Assembly (NCBI RefSeq): GCF_036983985.1
Contig: NZ_JALAHQ010000001.1
Location: forward strand, 372,001-436,000
Reading direction: 5' to 3'
Length of the DNA stretch: 64,000 nucleotides
Origin: Alishewanella metallidurans
GTDB taxonomy: Bacteria; Pseudomonadota; Gammaproteobacteria; Enterobacterales; Alteromonadaceae
The notes beneath the pieces were generated by a model. The model had not been told where the DNA came from and did no database searches. It worked only from the letters and a program-made list of their open reading frames with translations. The position numbers and the translations under genes were made by a program. Position 1 is the stretch's first letter. The number at the start of each line of letters is the position of its first letter. Positions 40,867-50,046 of this stretch are shown piece by piece.

Positions 40867-42009
40867 ATGTCCAAGCGTGACTATTATGAAGTATTAGGTG
40901 TCGCTAAAGGCGCCGACGATAAAGACATCAAAAAGGCTTATAAACGCCTCGCCATGAAACTTCACCCCGATCGTACTCAGGGTGATAAAGCTCTGGAAGA
41001 GAAGTTTAAAGAAGTCCAAGAAGCCTATGAAGTATTATCGGACGAGCAAAAGCGCGCAGCCTATGACCGTCATGGCCATGCCGGTGTCGATCCGAACCGT
41101 GGTGCCGGAGGTTTCGGTGGTGGCGCCGGTGGTGGCGATTTCGGTGATATTTTCGGTGATGTGTTCGGCGATATTTTTGGTGGTGGTGGCCGTCGTGGTC
41201 AGTCACGCGCTCAACGTGGGTCTGACTTACGCTACAACCTAGAGCTAAGCCTAGAAGAAGCTGTTCGTGGCAAATCGGTAGACATTAAAGTACCTACCAT
41301 GGTGGGTTGTGATAGTTGTGATGGTTCAGGTGCGAAAAAAGGCACTGCTGCTAAAAGCTGTCCAACATGTCATGGTGCCGGCCAGGTTACTATGCGTCAG
41401 GGCTTTTTTGCCGTGCAGCAAACCTGCCCAACCTGTAGTGGCCGCGGTAAAATTATCCCAGAACCTTGTACTAAGTGTCATGGTGATGGTCGGATAGAAA
41501 AAACTAAAACGCTGTCAGTTAAAATTCCAGCTGGCGTTGATACCGGTGATCGCATTCGTTTAACCGGCGAAGGCGAAGCTGGTATGCATGGCGCGCCTGC
41601 GGGTGACTTGTATGTACAAGTGCATGTTAAAGAGCACCCAATCTTTGTGCGTGAAGGTAATAATTTATATTGTGATGTGCCGCTAAGTTTCACTATTGCC
41701 GCATTGGGTGGTGAAATTGAAGTACCAACACTCGATGGCCGATTAAAACTGAAAATTCCTGCCGAAACGCAAACAGAAAAAATGTTCCGTTTACGTGGTA
41801 AAGGTGTGCAGTCTGTACGCGGCGGTGGCGTTGGTGATTTAGTGTGTAAGGTGGTTATCGAAACACCGGTAAACCTAAGTGACAAACAAAAAGAGTTGTT
41901 ACGACAGTTAGATGACAGCATGGCGGGTGATGGTGAGGCAAAACATCGTCCTAAATCGAAAGGTTTCTTTGATGGAGTGAAGAAATTTTTTGATGATCTA
42001 ACCAGCTAA
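40867..42009 (+). CDS. dnaJ: Molecular chaperone DnaJ (Hsp40)
   Basis: DnaJ stimulates DnaK ATPase and delivers substrates. The 380-residue protein has the J domain with HPDRTQGD (the HPD motif), a Gly/Phe-rich linker with GGFGGGAGGGDFGDIFGD, four CxxCxGxG zinc motifs (CDSCDGSG, CPTCHGAG, CPTCSGRG, CTKCHGDG), and the C-terminal substrate domain with GDLYVQVHVKEHPIF. It is co-transcribed with dnaK from the sigma-32 promoter and ends at a terminator. Confidence 0.98.
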   Translation: MSKRDYYEVLGVAKGADDKDIKKAYKRLAMKLHPDRTQGDKALEEKFKEVQEAYEVLSDEQKRAAYDRHGHAGVDPNRGAGGFGGGAGGGDFGDIFGDVFGDIFGGGGRRGQSRAQRGSDLRYNLELSLEEAVRGKSVDIKVPTMVGCDSCDGSGAKKGTAAKSCPTCHGAGQVTMRQGFFAVQQTCPTCSGRGKIIPEPCTKCHGDGRIEKTKTLSVKIPAGVDTGDRIRLTGEGEAGMHGAPAGDLYVQVHVKEHPIFVREGNNLYCDVPLSFTIAALGGEIEVPTLDGRLKLKIPAETQTEKMFRLRGKGVQSVRGGGVGDLVCKVVIETPVNLSDKQKELLRQLDDSMAGDGEAKHRPKSKGFFDGVKKFFDDLTS

Positions 42010-42021
42010 TCTTTGTTAAAG

Positions 42022-42043
42022 AACCACCTTCGGGTGGTTTTTT
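42022..42043 (+). terminator. Terminator of dnaK-dnaJ
   Basis: AACCACC-TTCG-GGTGGTT followed by T6, with a stable TTCG tetraloop, 12 bp after the dnaJ stop. Confidence 0.93.
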
Positions 42044-42112
42044 ACTATTTCATATATACAATAAACGTCAGTTCAGCTTACTAACGCTGTTGTCACAAAT
42101 AAGGAAGTTTTT

Positions 42113-42913
42113 ATGTTTAAAAAGTTATTTATTACTGCAACCTGTGTTTTAGTCATCGCAGCTTGTGCCCAGTCACCCACTGGCCGTCGGCAAATCATGC
42201 TCTTTAATGACACCGAGCTTAGCAAAATGGGCGCGCAAACCTTTGACACTATGAAGGCCGAAACACCCATTGCGAAAGATGTAAAAGTTAATAAGTATGT
42301 GCAATGCGTAGCTAATGCCTTGTTGGCGGTAACGCCAGAAAACTTACGGGCAAAAAGCTGGGAAATCGTGGTGTTTGACTCGGAGCAAGTGAACGCCTTC
42401 GCCTTACCCGGTGGTAAAATTGGTGTCTACACCGGGCTGCTGAAAGTTGCAGAAAACAAAGATCAGCTAGCTGCTGTCATTGGCCACGAAATAGGTCACG
42501 TTATTGCAGGTCATAGTAACGAACGCTTATCAACTAACCAAGCGGTGCAAACGGTACTGTCGTTAGGTGATGCCGGTATGAAAGCTTACGGCGTAAAGTA
42601 TCAGCAAGAATTAATGACCGCATTTGGTTTAGGCGCACAACTTGGCGTAACGTTACCCTTTAGCCGTGCCCACGAATCGGAGTCAGATATTATCGGCCTA
42701 GATTTAATGGCCAAAGCCGGTTTTGAACCACGCCAAGCCGTTAATTTATGGCAAAATATGGCTGCAGTAGGCAGTGGCGGTACGCCAGAGTTTATGTCAA
42801 CTCACCCTGCACCAGAAACCAGAATTAAAGATTTACGCGACAAATTACCCGAAGCAATGAAAACCTATAACGAACGTAAAGCCGCTGCGTCTTTACCAAA
42901 ATGTTCATTATAA
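42113..42913 (+). CDS. M48 family metalloprotease, LoiP-like lipoprotein
   Basis: The 266-residue product has a lipoprotein signal ending in VIAAC, followed by the M48 pattern: VNAFALPGGKIGVYTGLL, the zinc site HEIGH in AAVIGHEIGHVIAGHSNER, and the third ligand in AHESESDIIGLDLMAKAGF (adjacent parts). It resembles E. coli LoiP/YggG, an outer-membrane-anchored metalloprotease that acts with BepA-like proteins in envelope quality control. It lies directly after the dnaKJ terminator but has its own ribosome site and probably promoter. Confidence 0.9.
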   Translation: MFKKLFITATCVLVIAACAQSPTGRRQIMLFNDTELSKMGAQTFDTMKAETPIAKDVKVNKYVQCVANALLAVTPENLRAKSWEIVVFDSEQVNAFALPGGKIGVYTGLLKVAENKDQLAAVIGHEIGHVIAGHSNERLSTNQAVQTVLSLGDAGMKAYGVKYQQELMTAFGLGAQLGVTLPFSRAHESESDIIGLDLMAKAGFEPRQAVNLWQNMAAVGSGGTPEFMSTHPAPETRIKDLRDKLPEAMKTYNERKAAASLPKCSL

Positions 42914-42930
42914 TACTGAGTTTATTAGCG

Positions 42931-42968
42931 AATATAATGCCCAACATACTCGCAGCGGGCATTATATT
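42931..42968. terminator. Bidirectional terminator hairpin
   Basis: AATATAATGCCC (42931-42942) pairs perfectly with 42957-42968 between the convergent M48 protease and antiporter genes. Confidence 0.75.
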
Positions 42969-42995
42969 GCTATGTAATTTTTCTATCTGCGCTAG

Positions 42996-44315
42996 TTAAG
43001 CCGCCGTACTTTTTCTCAATAGTATGGTAAACATGGCGACAACAAGTAGGATTAAACAGTAGTAACTTTGTGTCACCACTTGCCACGGCGAAATACCAAA
43101 ACTTGCCCCTAACAATAGCGCCTGTGCACCATAAGGCACCAAACCTTGGCTAATACAGGCAAAAATATCCAATAAGCTGGCGCTGCGACGTGGCGATATC
43201 TGGTGTTGCTGCGCGAGTGTTTTAGCAACGTCACCGGTTAGCACGATAGCTACCGTGTTATTGGCAATACACAGGTTACTAATAAAGACTAATGCTGAGA
43301 TCGCCAGTTGCTGCGCTTTATTACCAGAGAGTTTTAAGCCGTTTGCTGCGTGTTGAATTTTGCTAGCAATCCAGCTTAACCCGCCCTGTTGTTTAATAAA
43401 TTCACTTAACGCACTGACCAGCATCGCCAAAATGAATATTTCTTGCATGCTGGCAAAGCCACTAGCAATATCTTTACCCAAGTTAGCCAACATATAATCA
43501 CCCAAAAACGCACCCTGCAACGCAGCCAGAACTATCCCTAGCAGCAATACGACAAATACGTTTAAGCCAAGTACAGCGAGCAACAAAATAGCCGCGTAAG
43601 GCAATACTGCACTCCAGTTAATATTCTCTGTTGTTATTACTACGCCGTCACTAGCTAGTACGATATATAGCAGCAGCGTAAGTAACGCCGCTGGCAGTGC
43701 TATTTTAATATTTTCGCGAAACTTGTCGGACATTTTTGCGCCCTGAGTGCGGGTGGCGGCAATGGTGGTGTCAGAAATGATAGATAAGTTGTCACCAAAC
43801 ATAGCGCCACTTAGCAATACGCCAGCGACTAAGGCTGGGGCCATATCGGCTTGGTTAGACAAGCCAGTAGCAACCGGCGCTAATGCACCAATGGTACCCA
43901 TCGATGTACCCATAGCAGTAGAAATAAGCGCAGCTATAACAAATAAGCCTGGCAATAACCACGGTGCCGGTACCAAACTCAAGCCTGCATTTACGGCCGC
44001 ATCAACACCACCGGTGGCGGCGGCAACGCTAGCAAACGCGCCAGCCAGTAAATAAATGATACACATAGTGATGATATTGCTATTACCTGCGCCTTTAATC
44101 ATCACATCAATAGATTGCTGCAGTGGTGCCTTATGTAACCAGACTGCCAATATTAATGCCGGAATAATGGCCACGTGGCCGGGTAATTGATAAAAAGCAT
44201 AGGCCACACCTTGGCTTTGCAAATATAAGCCAGTACCAAGAAAAAGTATGATAAAAAGCAGCAGTGGCAACAAAGAGCGTTTAGCCCCTAGTGTTGCAGT
44301 AATATTTTGATTCAT
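42996..44315 (-). CDS. NhaC-family Na+/H+ antiporter
   Basis: A 439-residue inner-membrane protein with about 11-12 hydrophobic segments. The central conserved region of NhaC-type transporters is present: MGTSMGTIGALAPVATGL, LLSGAMFGDNLSIISDTTIAA, and later SNLCIANNTVAIVLTGDVAK with LVPYGAQALLLGA. The pattern DNLSxxSDTT is diagnostic for this family. It probably exchanges Na+ for protons, although some relatives carry other solutes such as organic acids. Single gene, 81 bp after the convergent protease gene. Confidence 0.9.
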   Translation of the reverse strand: MNQNITATLGAKRSLLPLLLFIILFLGTGLYLQSQGVAYAFYQLPGHVAIIPALILAVWLHKAPLQQSIDVMIKGAGNSNIITMCIIYLLAGAFASVAAATGGVDAAVNAGLSLVPAPWLLPGLFVIAALISTAMGTSMGTIGALAPVATGLSNQADMAPALVAGVLLSGAMFGDNLSIISDTTIAATRTQGAKMSDKFRENIKIALPAALLTLLLYIVLASDGVVITTENINWSAVLPYAAILLLAVLGLNVFVVLLLGIVLAALQGAFLGDYMLANLGKDIASGFASMQEIFILAMLVSALSEFIKQQGGLSWIASKIQHAANGLKLSGNKAQQLAISALVFISNLCIANNTVAIVLTGDVAKTLAQQHQISPRRSASLLDIFACISQGLVPYGAQALLLGASFGISPWQVVTQSYYCLILLVVAMFTILLRKSTAA

Positions 44316-44479
44316 AGTGTTACCTTATAAAAACCATCTGGTTCTGGCTACAATGGCGTGCAATATATAGATGGCTAGATGGCCTGTCAATTGTGTCGGC
44401 ATAATCAGCTACTGGTATAAATTACCTGAGTTGATTATGCTGGCAACTTATTTATTACATTGCTTTTATTGGAGTTCGG

Positions 44480-46351
44480 ATGTCAGCAGGTAAGCTAATT
44501 GTTTCTAAGCGTTTTTTGCCTTTTTTTCTTACTCAAGCTAGCGGCGCGTTTAACGACAATGTATTTAAAAATGCGTTAATGCTAATGCTTACCTTTGCCG
44601 CAGCAAATGCCTTGCCATGGGACATTGATTTAACCATGAATTTGGCGGCCGGCTTGTTTATTTTGCCGTTTTTACTATTTTCAGCTACCGCAGGCGCTTT
44701 AGCTGATGCGGTGTGTAAAACTCGGTTAATTCGTGCATTAAAGTTGCTTGAAATCGGTTTAATGTTATTAGCCGGTGCTGCATTTTACTTTGAACAATAT
44801 ATGTTGTTGCTTGCGCTACTATTTTTAATGGGTAGCCAATCTGCATTTTTTGGTCCCGTTAAGTACGCTATTTTGCCGCAATTACTGACTGAAAAAGAAT
44901 TATTAGCGGGTAATGCTTGGGTAGAAATGGGTACTTTTATCGCTATATTACTGGGCACGATTACCGGAGGTGTATTGGTTGGCTTGGCTGGTGCGCCAAT
45001 ATGGATCGCGTTAATTGTTATTGCATTTTCTGTGTTGGGTTATCTGATTAGTCGAAAAATACCCTTGGTAGATAAAATGGCTGGTGCTGAGCACTTTCGC
45101 TTTGCCCCTTGGCAGCAAACTAAAGCGGCAATTAGCATTAGTTACAGCAACAGAACGCTGTACTTAGCTATTATGGCGATTAGCTGGTTTTGGTTTTTAG
45201 GCGCTAGTTATCTAACCCAGTTTCCTAATTTTACTAAAACCATACTCGGTGGTGATAACACCGTTGTGACCGCGCTGCTAGTGGCATTTTCAGTGGGCGT
45301 TGGTATAGGATCTATGCTTTGTGAGCGGCTATCTGGCGATAGAGTAGAGTTAGGTTTAGTGCCGATAGGCTCGGTAGGCTTAACGTTGTTTGGTGTTAGT
45401 TTATTTTTTAGTAGCCCAGCGCAATTACCCGTAGAGCTATTAAATTTGCAACAGTTTTTAGCAACCGGTTTTGGTTGGAAAGTACTTATCGATCTTATTT
45501 TTATTGGTATATCAGGCGGTCTATTTATTGTGCCGCTATATGCATTATTACAGCAGCGCGCAGAACCGCAGCAGCGAGCGCGAGTGATCGCGGCTAATAA
45601 TATTTTTAATGCCTTGTTTATGGTAGCCAGCGCAATTGCCGGTATTGTCTTTTTAACCGTGTTTAATTTAGCGATACCAGAATACTTTTTAATACTGGCC
45701 GTAATGAATGCAGTTATTGCTATTTATGTTTATAGCCAAGTACCAGAGTTTGCCGTGCGCTTTGTTATTTATTTGCTCGGCCATACTATGTACCGCGTGA
45801 AAAGTCACGGGCTTGAGCATATCCCAAACGACGGCGCCGCTATACTGGTGGCAAATCACGTAAGCTATGTAGATGCATTGCTGATTGGCGGTGCGGTGCG
45901 CCGTCCGGTAAGCTTTGTGATGGAAAAGGCAATTTATGATTTACCTGTTGCCAATTGGTTATTTAAAGCCGCTAGAACCATTCCAATTTGTGCCAAGCAA
46001 AAAGATGAGGCGGTGTATGAAGCTGCATTTGCCGCGATTAAACACGAATTAGCGCAAGGTAACTTAGTATGTATTTTTCCGGAAGGACGCTTAACTAAAA
46101 CCGGAGAAATTGACAGCTTTCGTCCCGGTATCGAGCGTATTGTCGCCGAAACGCCAGTACCCGTTATCCCTATGGCGCTACAAGGCTTGTGGGGCTCATT
46201 TTTTAGTCATCATGGTAATGGCGCATTTAAATTTAAAGGTCGATTTTGGTCAAAGGTTAATTTGATAGCTAGCGCTGAAATTCCAGCAGAACAAGCATCG
46301 GCAGCAGAGCTGGAACAACAGGTCAAGCGCTTAAGAGGCGCGGGACGTTAA
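44480..46351 (+). CDS. MFS transporter fused to a PlsC-type acyltransferase
   Basis: A 623-residue fusion. Residues 1-420 are an LplT-like major facilitator with about 12 membrane helices (FFLTQASGAFNDNVFKNAL at the start and QSAFFGPVKYAILPQLL in loop 4 are LplT hallmarks). Residues 430-620 form a lysophospholipid acyltransferase with NHVSYVDALL (HX4D), FPEGRLTKTG and PVIPMALQGLWGS. In E. coli the LplT flippase and Aas acyltransferase-synthetase are separate genes; here the synthetase is missing and transporter and acyltransferase are one chain. It likely imports and re-acylates lysophospholipids. Confidence 0.9.
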   Translation: MSAGKLIVSKRFLPFFLTQASGAFNDNVFKNALMLMLTFAAANALPWDIDLTMNLAAGLFILPFLLFSATAGALADAVCKTRLIRALKLLEIGLMLLAGAAFYFEQYMLLLALLFLMGSQSAFFGPVKYAILPQLLTEKELLAGNAWVEMGTFIAILLGTITGGVLVGLAGAPIWIALIVIAFSVLGYLISRKIPLVDKMAGAEHFRFAPWQQTKAAISISYSNRTLYLAIMAISWFWFLGASYLTQFPNFTKTILGGDNTVVTALLVAFSVGVGIGSMLCERLSGDRVELGLVPIGSVGLTLFGVSLFFSSPAQLPVELLNLQQFLATGFGWKVLIDLIFIGISGGLFIVPLYALLQQRAEPQQRARVIAANNIFNALFMVASAIAGIVFLTVFNLAIPEYFLILAVMNAVIAIYVYSQVPEFAVRFVIYLLGHTMYRVKSHGLEHIPNDGAAILVANHVSYVDALLIGGAVRRPVSFVMEKAIYDLPVANWLFKAARTIPICAKQKDEAVYEAAFAAIKHELAQGNLVCIFPEGRLTKTGEIDSFRPGIERIVAETPVPVIPMALQGLWGSFFSHHGNGAFKFKGRFWSKVNLIASAEIPAEQASAAELEQQVKRLRGAGR

Positions 46352-46579
46352 GTGTAACTGTCAGGTTAATTGACATTATGGCTGTACCATCATCTTGTAT
46401 ATGGTATAGCTTTTAAACGGTCTATCGTGTTTATTTTAGATATAGCTGTCCATATATTATACAGTAGTTAAGTTTTGCTGCGGTTATCGCTATGTCGCGG
46501 TTGGTGTGTTAGCGCACCAAGCTCAATGTTACCTCTTCTATTTACTATTAATTGTGGTTTTTCATTTGTAGGCATGTAA

Positions 46580-46612
46580 GTTGCTGTAGCAACGTGCAGG
46601 CCTGTCTAGGCC
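46580..46612 (+). promoter_or_regulatory. Two tandem hairpins in the leader of the GDSL gene
   Basis: GTTGCT-GT-AGCAAC (46580-46593) and GGCCT-GTCT-AGGCC (46599-46612) lie 26-58 bp upstream of the ATG. A further imperfect inverted repeat (46501-46520) precedes them. These may be mRNA leader structures. The 286-bp intergenic region contains no gene. Confidence 0.45.
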
Positions 46613-46637
46613 GCTAATAAAAATAAAGGGATAACGA

Positions 46638-47651
46638 ATGAAAACAATACCATCATTTCTCTGGTTGAAGTGTTTTGTGCTCAGTATCAGTTTAACTTTG
46701 CTCACTTTACCTGTATCTGCGTCGATAATTTTTTCTGACATTTATATTTTTGGTGATAGCTTGTCTGATACAGGTAACACCAAAGCTACTGTGCCTCTAG
46801 GTAGTCTTGGGCCTGTAGCTGCACTGGCTGGTTATGGTCCAAACGGCCGTTTCTCTAATGGTAATGTTTGGCATGAATACCTAGCGAGTGATTTAGCGTT
46901 ATCTACGACACGCTCTACCTCTGGCGGTAATAATTTCGCTTACGGTGGTGCTCGCATTGATAACACGTCAGGTGTGTCGACAGGCGTATTAAATCAGTAT
47001 GACCAGTATTTAAACCGTTTGTCAGGTAGCGCTTTTGACGCTGATGCATTGTATATTGCTTGGGCTGGAGGCAATGATATGCGTGATTTAGTGGGTGTGA
47101 CTAGCCCACTGATGATGGTGACGTCTATTATTGGTAACTTTCAAATGATGCTGACCGACATGATTGCACGAGGGGCAATGACATTGTTGGTGCCCAATTT
47201 GCCGGATCTTGGCAGTATTCCTGAGTTTGCTGCAACGGCAGAAAGCTTTTCCGGACATGAAGTAAGCATGTTATGGAATAGCATGCTGGAAGATATGCTA
47301 ATTAATTTAGCAAAAAATTCCGATGCACAAATTTACATGTTAGATGTACGTAGTATATTTGACGGTATTTTAGCCGATCCTTTATCTGAAGGTTTTAGTA
47401 ATACTACCGACCAATGTAGATCCGTTACTGGTGGGCTTTTCGCTAGTGAACGTACCTGTGCTAACGTTTCACAATATGTGTTTTGGGATGAAATTCATCC
47501 GACCAGCCGGGCTCATGGTATTTTAGGACGTGAAGCCTATGCTTTATTGGCAAGCGGTATTACCGTTTATCAGCAAGTTCCTGAGCCTGCAACCTTAGTA
47601 TTATTTCTTTTAGGCGTTGGCTACATCGCAAGACGCAAGTGTTTTCATTAA
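46638..47651 (+). CDS. SGNH/GDSL hydrolase with PEP-CTERM sorting signal
   Basis: An exported 337-residue esterase/lipase. A signal peptide ends near LPVSAS. The SGNH blocks are IFGDSLSDTGNT (catalytic Ser), AWAGGNDMRD and the catalytic dyad DEIHPTSRAHGILG. The C-terminus VPEPATLVLFLLGVGYIARRK (about residues 313-333) is a PEP-CTERM sorting signal: Pro-Glu-Pro, a membrane helix and a basic tail. Proteins with this tail are processed by exosortase and usually go to the cell surface. The exosortase itself is not in this window. A terminator follows. Confidence 0.93.
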   Translation: MKTIPSFLWLKCFVLSISLTLLTLPVSASIIFSDIYIFGDSLSDTGNTKATVPLGSLGPVAALAGYGPNGRFSNGNVWHEYLASDLALSTTRSTSGGNNFAYGGARIDNTSGVSTGVLNQYDQYLNRLSGSAFDADALYIAWAGGNDMRDLVGVTSPLMMVTSIIGNFQMMLTDMIARGAMTLLVPNLPDLGSIPEFAATAESFSGHEVSMLWNSMLEDMLINLAKNSDAQIYMLDVRSIFDGILADPLSEGFSNTTDQCRSVTGGLFASERTCANVSQYVFWDEIHPTSRAHGILGREAYALLASGITVYQQVPEPATLVLFLLGVGYIARRKCFH

Positions 47652-47663
47652 ATAGAAAATAGC

Positions 47664-47693
47664 AAACAGCACGCAAAAATATGCGTGCTGTTT
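47664..47693 (+). terminator. Terminator of the GDSL hydrolase gene
   Basis: AAACAGCACGCA (47664-47675) pairs with TGCGTGCTGTTT (47682-47693) around a 6-base loop, 12 bp after the stop. Confidence 0.88.
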
Positions 47694-47776
47694 ACTTAAT
47701 TTGTTAACAGATACTTGTTCTAACACTGTGCTGCCCTCATTAACTAAGTTAATTATAAATGCGCACGGAGAGCTTT

Positions 47777-48931
47777 ATGCTCAATTTTTCATTTCAAAAC
47801 CCAACCCGTATTGTTTTTGGCCAAGCTCAGTTGGCAAAGCTAAGTACCTTAATTCCTACTGGTAGTAAGGTATTGCTGCTATATGGCGGTGGTTCAATTA
47901 AAAGTAATGGTGTTTACGATCAAGTAGTTAAAGCCTTATCAGGTTTTGATTGGCAAGAGTTTAGTGGTATAGAGCCTAACCCAAGCTTTGAAACACTAAT
48001 GCGTGCGGCAGATATTGTGCGCCGTGAAAAAATTGATTTTTTGCTGCCAGTAGGTGGTGGTAGTGTAATTGATGGTAGTAAATTTATTGCCGCAGCGGCG
48101 ATGTTTCACGGTGACGCTTGGGATATTCTAGCCAATGGTGCTCGCGTAACTTCTGCTGTGCCTTTAGGCTGTGTGCTAACACTACCAGCAACCGGCTCAG
48201 AAAGTAACGGTAACTCGGTGGTTACTCGCTATGACACTCAACAGAAGTTGTCGTTTTCAAGCCCTTTAGTTTATCCAAAATTTGCGATTCTTGACCCAAG
48301 CGTAACCTTTAGCTTACCGCCTAAACAAGTAGCTAATGGTGTGGTTGATGCTTTTATACACGTGATAGAGCAATATTTAACCTATCCGGTTAATGCGCCA
48401 GTGCAAGACCGTTTTGCTGAAGGTTTACTGCAAACTCTTATTGAAGAGGGGCCTAAAGCATTACGCGATCCAGATAACTATGATGTGCGCGCCAATATTA
48501 TGTGGGCAGCAACGATGGCACTTAATGGTTTGATTGGCCAGGGCGTGCCGCAAGATTGGGCAACGCATATGATAGGTCATGAAATTACTGCAGTGTATGG
48601 CTTAGATCATGCACAAACCTTAGCTATTGTGTTGCCAGCGTTACTGCAACAACAACGGCAACAAAAACGCGAGAAACTGCTGCAATATGGTCGTCGCGTA
48701 TGGCAACTGCAGCATAGCGATGAAGAGCGTTTAATTGATGAAGCCATTAACCACACTCGCGCTTTTTTCGAGCAAATGGGGGTGCCAACACGCTTAGCTG
48801 ACTACGGTATTACAGCCGATGCGGTGGATATCTTGGTAGCCAAATTAGAGGTTAATGGCATGGTTAAGTTAGGCGAGCATGGCGACATTACGCCAGAGAT
48901 CACCAAGCAAATTTTGCGCAGCGCAATATAA
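47777..48931 (+). CDS. yqhD: NADPH-dependent iron-containing alcohol/aldehyde dehydrogenase YqhD
   Basis: YqhD reduces short-chain aldehydes, including lipid-peroxidation products, with NADPH. The 384-residue protein closely follows E. coli YqhD (387): NPTRIVFGQAQL, LLYGGGSIKSNGVYDQVV, VGGGSVIDGSKFIAAAA, GCVLTLPATGSESNGNSVV, and the metal ligands in NGVVDAFIHVIEQY and GHEITAVYGLDHAQTLAIV. I chose ATG 47777 (GGAG upstream), which gives the conserved MLNFSFQNPTR start; the ATG at 47759 adds six unconserved residues. Confidence 0.95.
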   Translation: MLNFSFQNPTRIVFGQAQLAKLSTLIPTGSKVLLLYGGGSIKSNGVYDQVVKALSGFDWQEFSGIEPNPSFETLMRAADIVRREKIDFLLPVGGGSVIDGSKFIAAAAMFHGDAWDILANGARVTSAVPLGCVLTLPATGSESNGNSVVTRYDTQQKLSFSSPLVYPKFAILDPSVTFSLPPKQVANGVVDAFIHVIEQYLTYPVNAPVQDRFAEGLLQTLIEEGPKALRDPDNYDVRANIMWAATMALNGLIGQGVPQDWATHMIGHEITAVYGLDHAQTLAIVLPALLQQQRQQKREKLLQYGRRVWQLQHSDEERLIDEAINHTRAFFEQMGVPTRLADYGITADAVDILVAKLEVNGMVKLGEHGDITPEITKQILRSAI

Positions 48932-48950
48932 CTACAAGTTAAAGCATTAA

Positions 48951-48976
48951 AAAATAGCCATTAAGATGGCTATTTT
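48951..48976 (+). terminator. Terminator of yqhD
   Basis: AAAATAGCCAT-TAAG-ATGGCTATTTT forms a perfect 11-bp stem with A/T flanks, 19 bp after the yqhD stop. Confidence 0.9.
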
Positions 48977-49038
48977 GCTTTCTACTATCGACAGCTTTTG
49001 TTTTAATAGCCGCCTTAGTTATTGATGAACAGAGTTTT

Positions 49039-49851
49039 ATGATGCCAACTATCGGAATTTTTGGTGCTAATGGCCGGATGGGGCGTGCGTTAGTTAATGT
49101 TGCTCACGAGCAGCAGCTAAAACTTACCGGCGCAACGGTACGTCAAGATTCGCCATTTATTGGGCTTGATGCTGGCGAGCTAGCAGGTTGTGGCAAACTT
49201 GGGCTATTACTTAGTGCTGCTAATACTTGCAGCATTAACCAAGCGGATATTTGGCTTGATTTTACAATGCCAGAGCCAATGCTGCAGCATTTAACGTTAG
49301 CGGTAGCAGCGCAAAAAGCTATGGTCATCGGCGTGACAGGGTTAACGGATCAGCAATACCAGCAAGTGCAACAAGCCAGCCAGCATATTCCTATTATTTG
49401 GGCACCTAATATGAGTGTTGGTGTTAACTTGTTGCTACATTTGGTGCAAACCGCAGCCAAAGTGATGGGGCAAACTGCAGATATAGAAATTATAGAGGCG
49501 CATCATCGCTATAAGAAAGATGCGCCCTCTGGTACGGCTATGGCAATAGGTAACAGTATTGCTAAGGTACTAGGACGTGATCTAAATGACGTTGCGGTAT
49601 ATGGGCGTGAAGGTATAACCGGTGAGCGTGAGCAACAGACCATAGGGTTTTCTACTATACGTGCGGGCGACGTTATTGGCGATCATACTGCACTATTTGC
49701 AGATTTAGGCGAAAGACTCGAAATAACCCATAAAGCGTCTAGTCGAAACACCTTCGCACAAGGCGCACTGCGTGCTGCGCACTGGTTGCAAAATAAGCAG
49801 TCTGGGCTTTATACCATGCAACAAGTGCTAGGTTTAGCTAACTTAAGCTAG
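49039..49851 (+). CDS. dapB: 4-hydroxy-tetrahydrodipicolinate reductase DapB
   Basis: DapB reduces the dipicolinate intermediate in lysine and diaminopimelate synthesis. The 270-residue protein has the N-terminal nucleotide-binding loop GIFGANGRMGRAL, the NADH-binding VIGVTGL, APNMSVGVNLLL, the catalytic EAHHRYKKDAPSGTA segment and the closing RNTFAQGALRAAHWL. Length matches E. coli (273). An ATG directly after the first one (49042) could equally be used. dapB precedes carA as in many gammaproteobacteria. Confidence 0.96.
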   Translation: MMPTIGIFGANGRMGRALVNVAHEQQLKLTGATVRQDSPFIGLDAGELAGCGKLGLLLSAANTCSINQADIWLDFTMPEPMLQHLTLAVAAQKAMVIGVTGLTDQQYQQVQQASQHIPIIWAPNMSVGVNLLLHLVQTAAKVMGQTADIEIIEAHHRYKKDAPSGTAMAIGNSIAKVLGRDLNDVAVYGREGITGEREQQTIGFSTIRAGDVIGDHTALFADLGERLEITHKASSRNTFAQGALRAAHWLQNKQSGLYTMQQVLGLANLS

Positions 49852-49952
49852 TTTTATACCGAGCTTGGGCAACAAAGCAACGCAAGTCGATATTTATAAT
49901 AAAACAGAAAAATTTATAGCTAATTATCCTGCAATCGCATAGAATAGTCAGG

Positions 49953-50030
49953 TTTGCCCAAGGCAAATTTGCTATCACATTTTGGGTCAAAACGGGTTGT
50001 AAAACAGTTGCGGTTTTTGCCCGTTTTTTG
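49953..50030 (+). promoter_or_regulatory. carA leader with two hairpins, possible attenuator
   Basis: Hairpin one is TTTGCC-CAA-GGCAAA (49953-49967). Hairpin two pairs AAAACGGG (49989-49996) with CCCGTTTT (50020-50027), with an inner stem AAAAC/GTTTT, and is followed by T's 20 bp before the carA start. The second is terminator-like, so transcription attenuation of carAB is plausible. The leader has no convincing coding frame. Confidence 0.5.
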
Positions 50031-50046
50031 CTGTTTGGAGGTTATT

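Noticed and set aside
49954..50046. N-terminal extension of CarA from the ATG at 49954
   Set aside because: The added 31 residues are not CarA-like, overlap the leader hairpins, and the TTG at 50047 has an ideal ribosome site and gives the conserved N-terminus.
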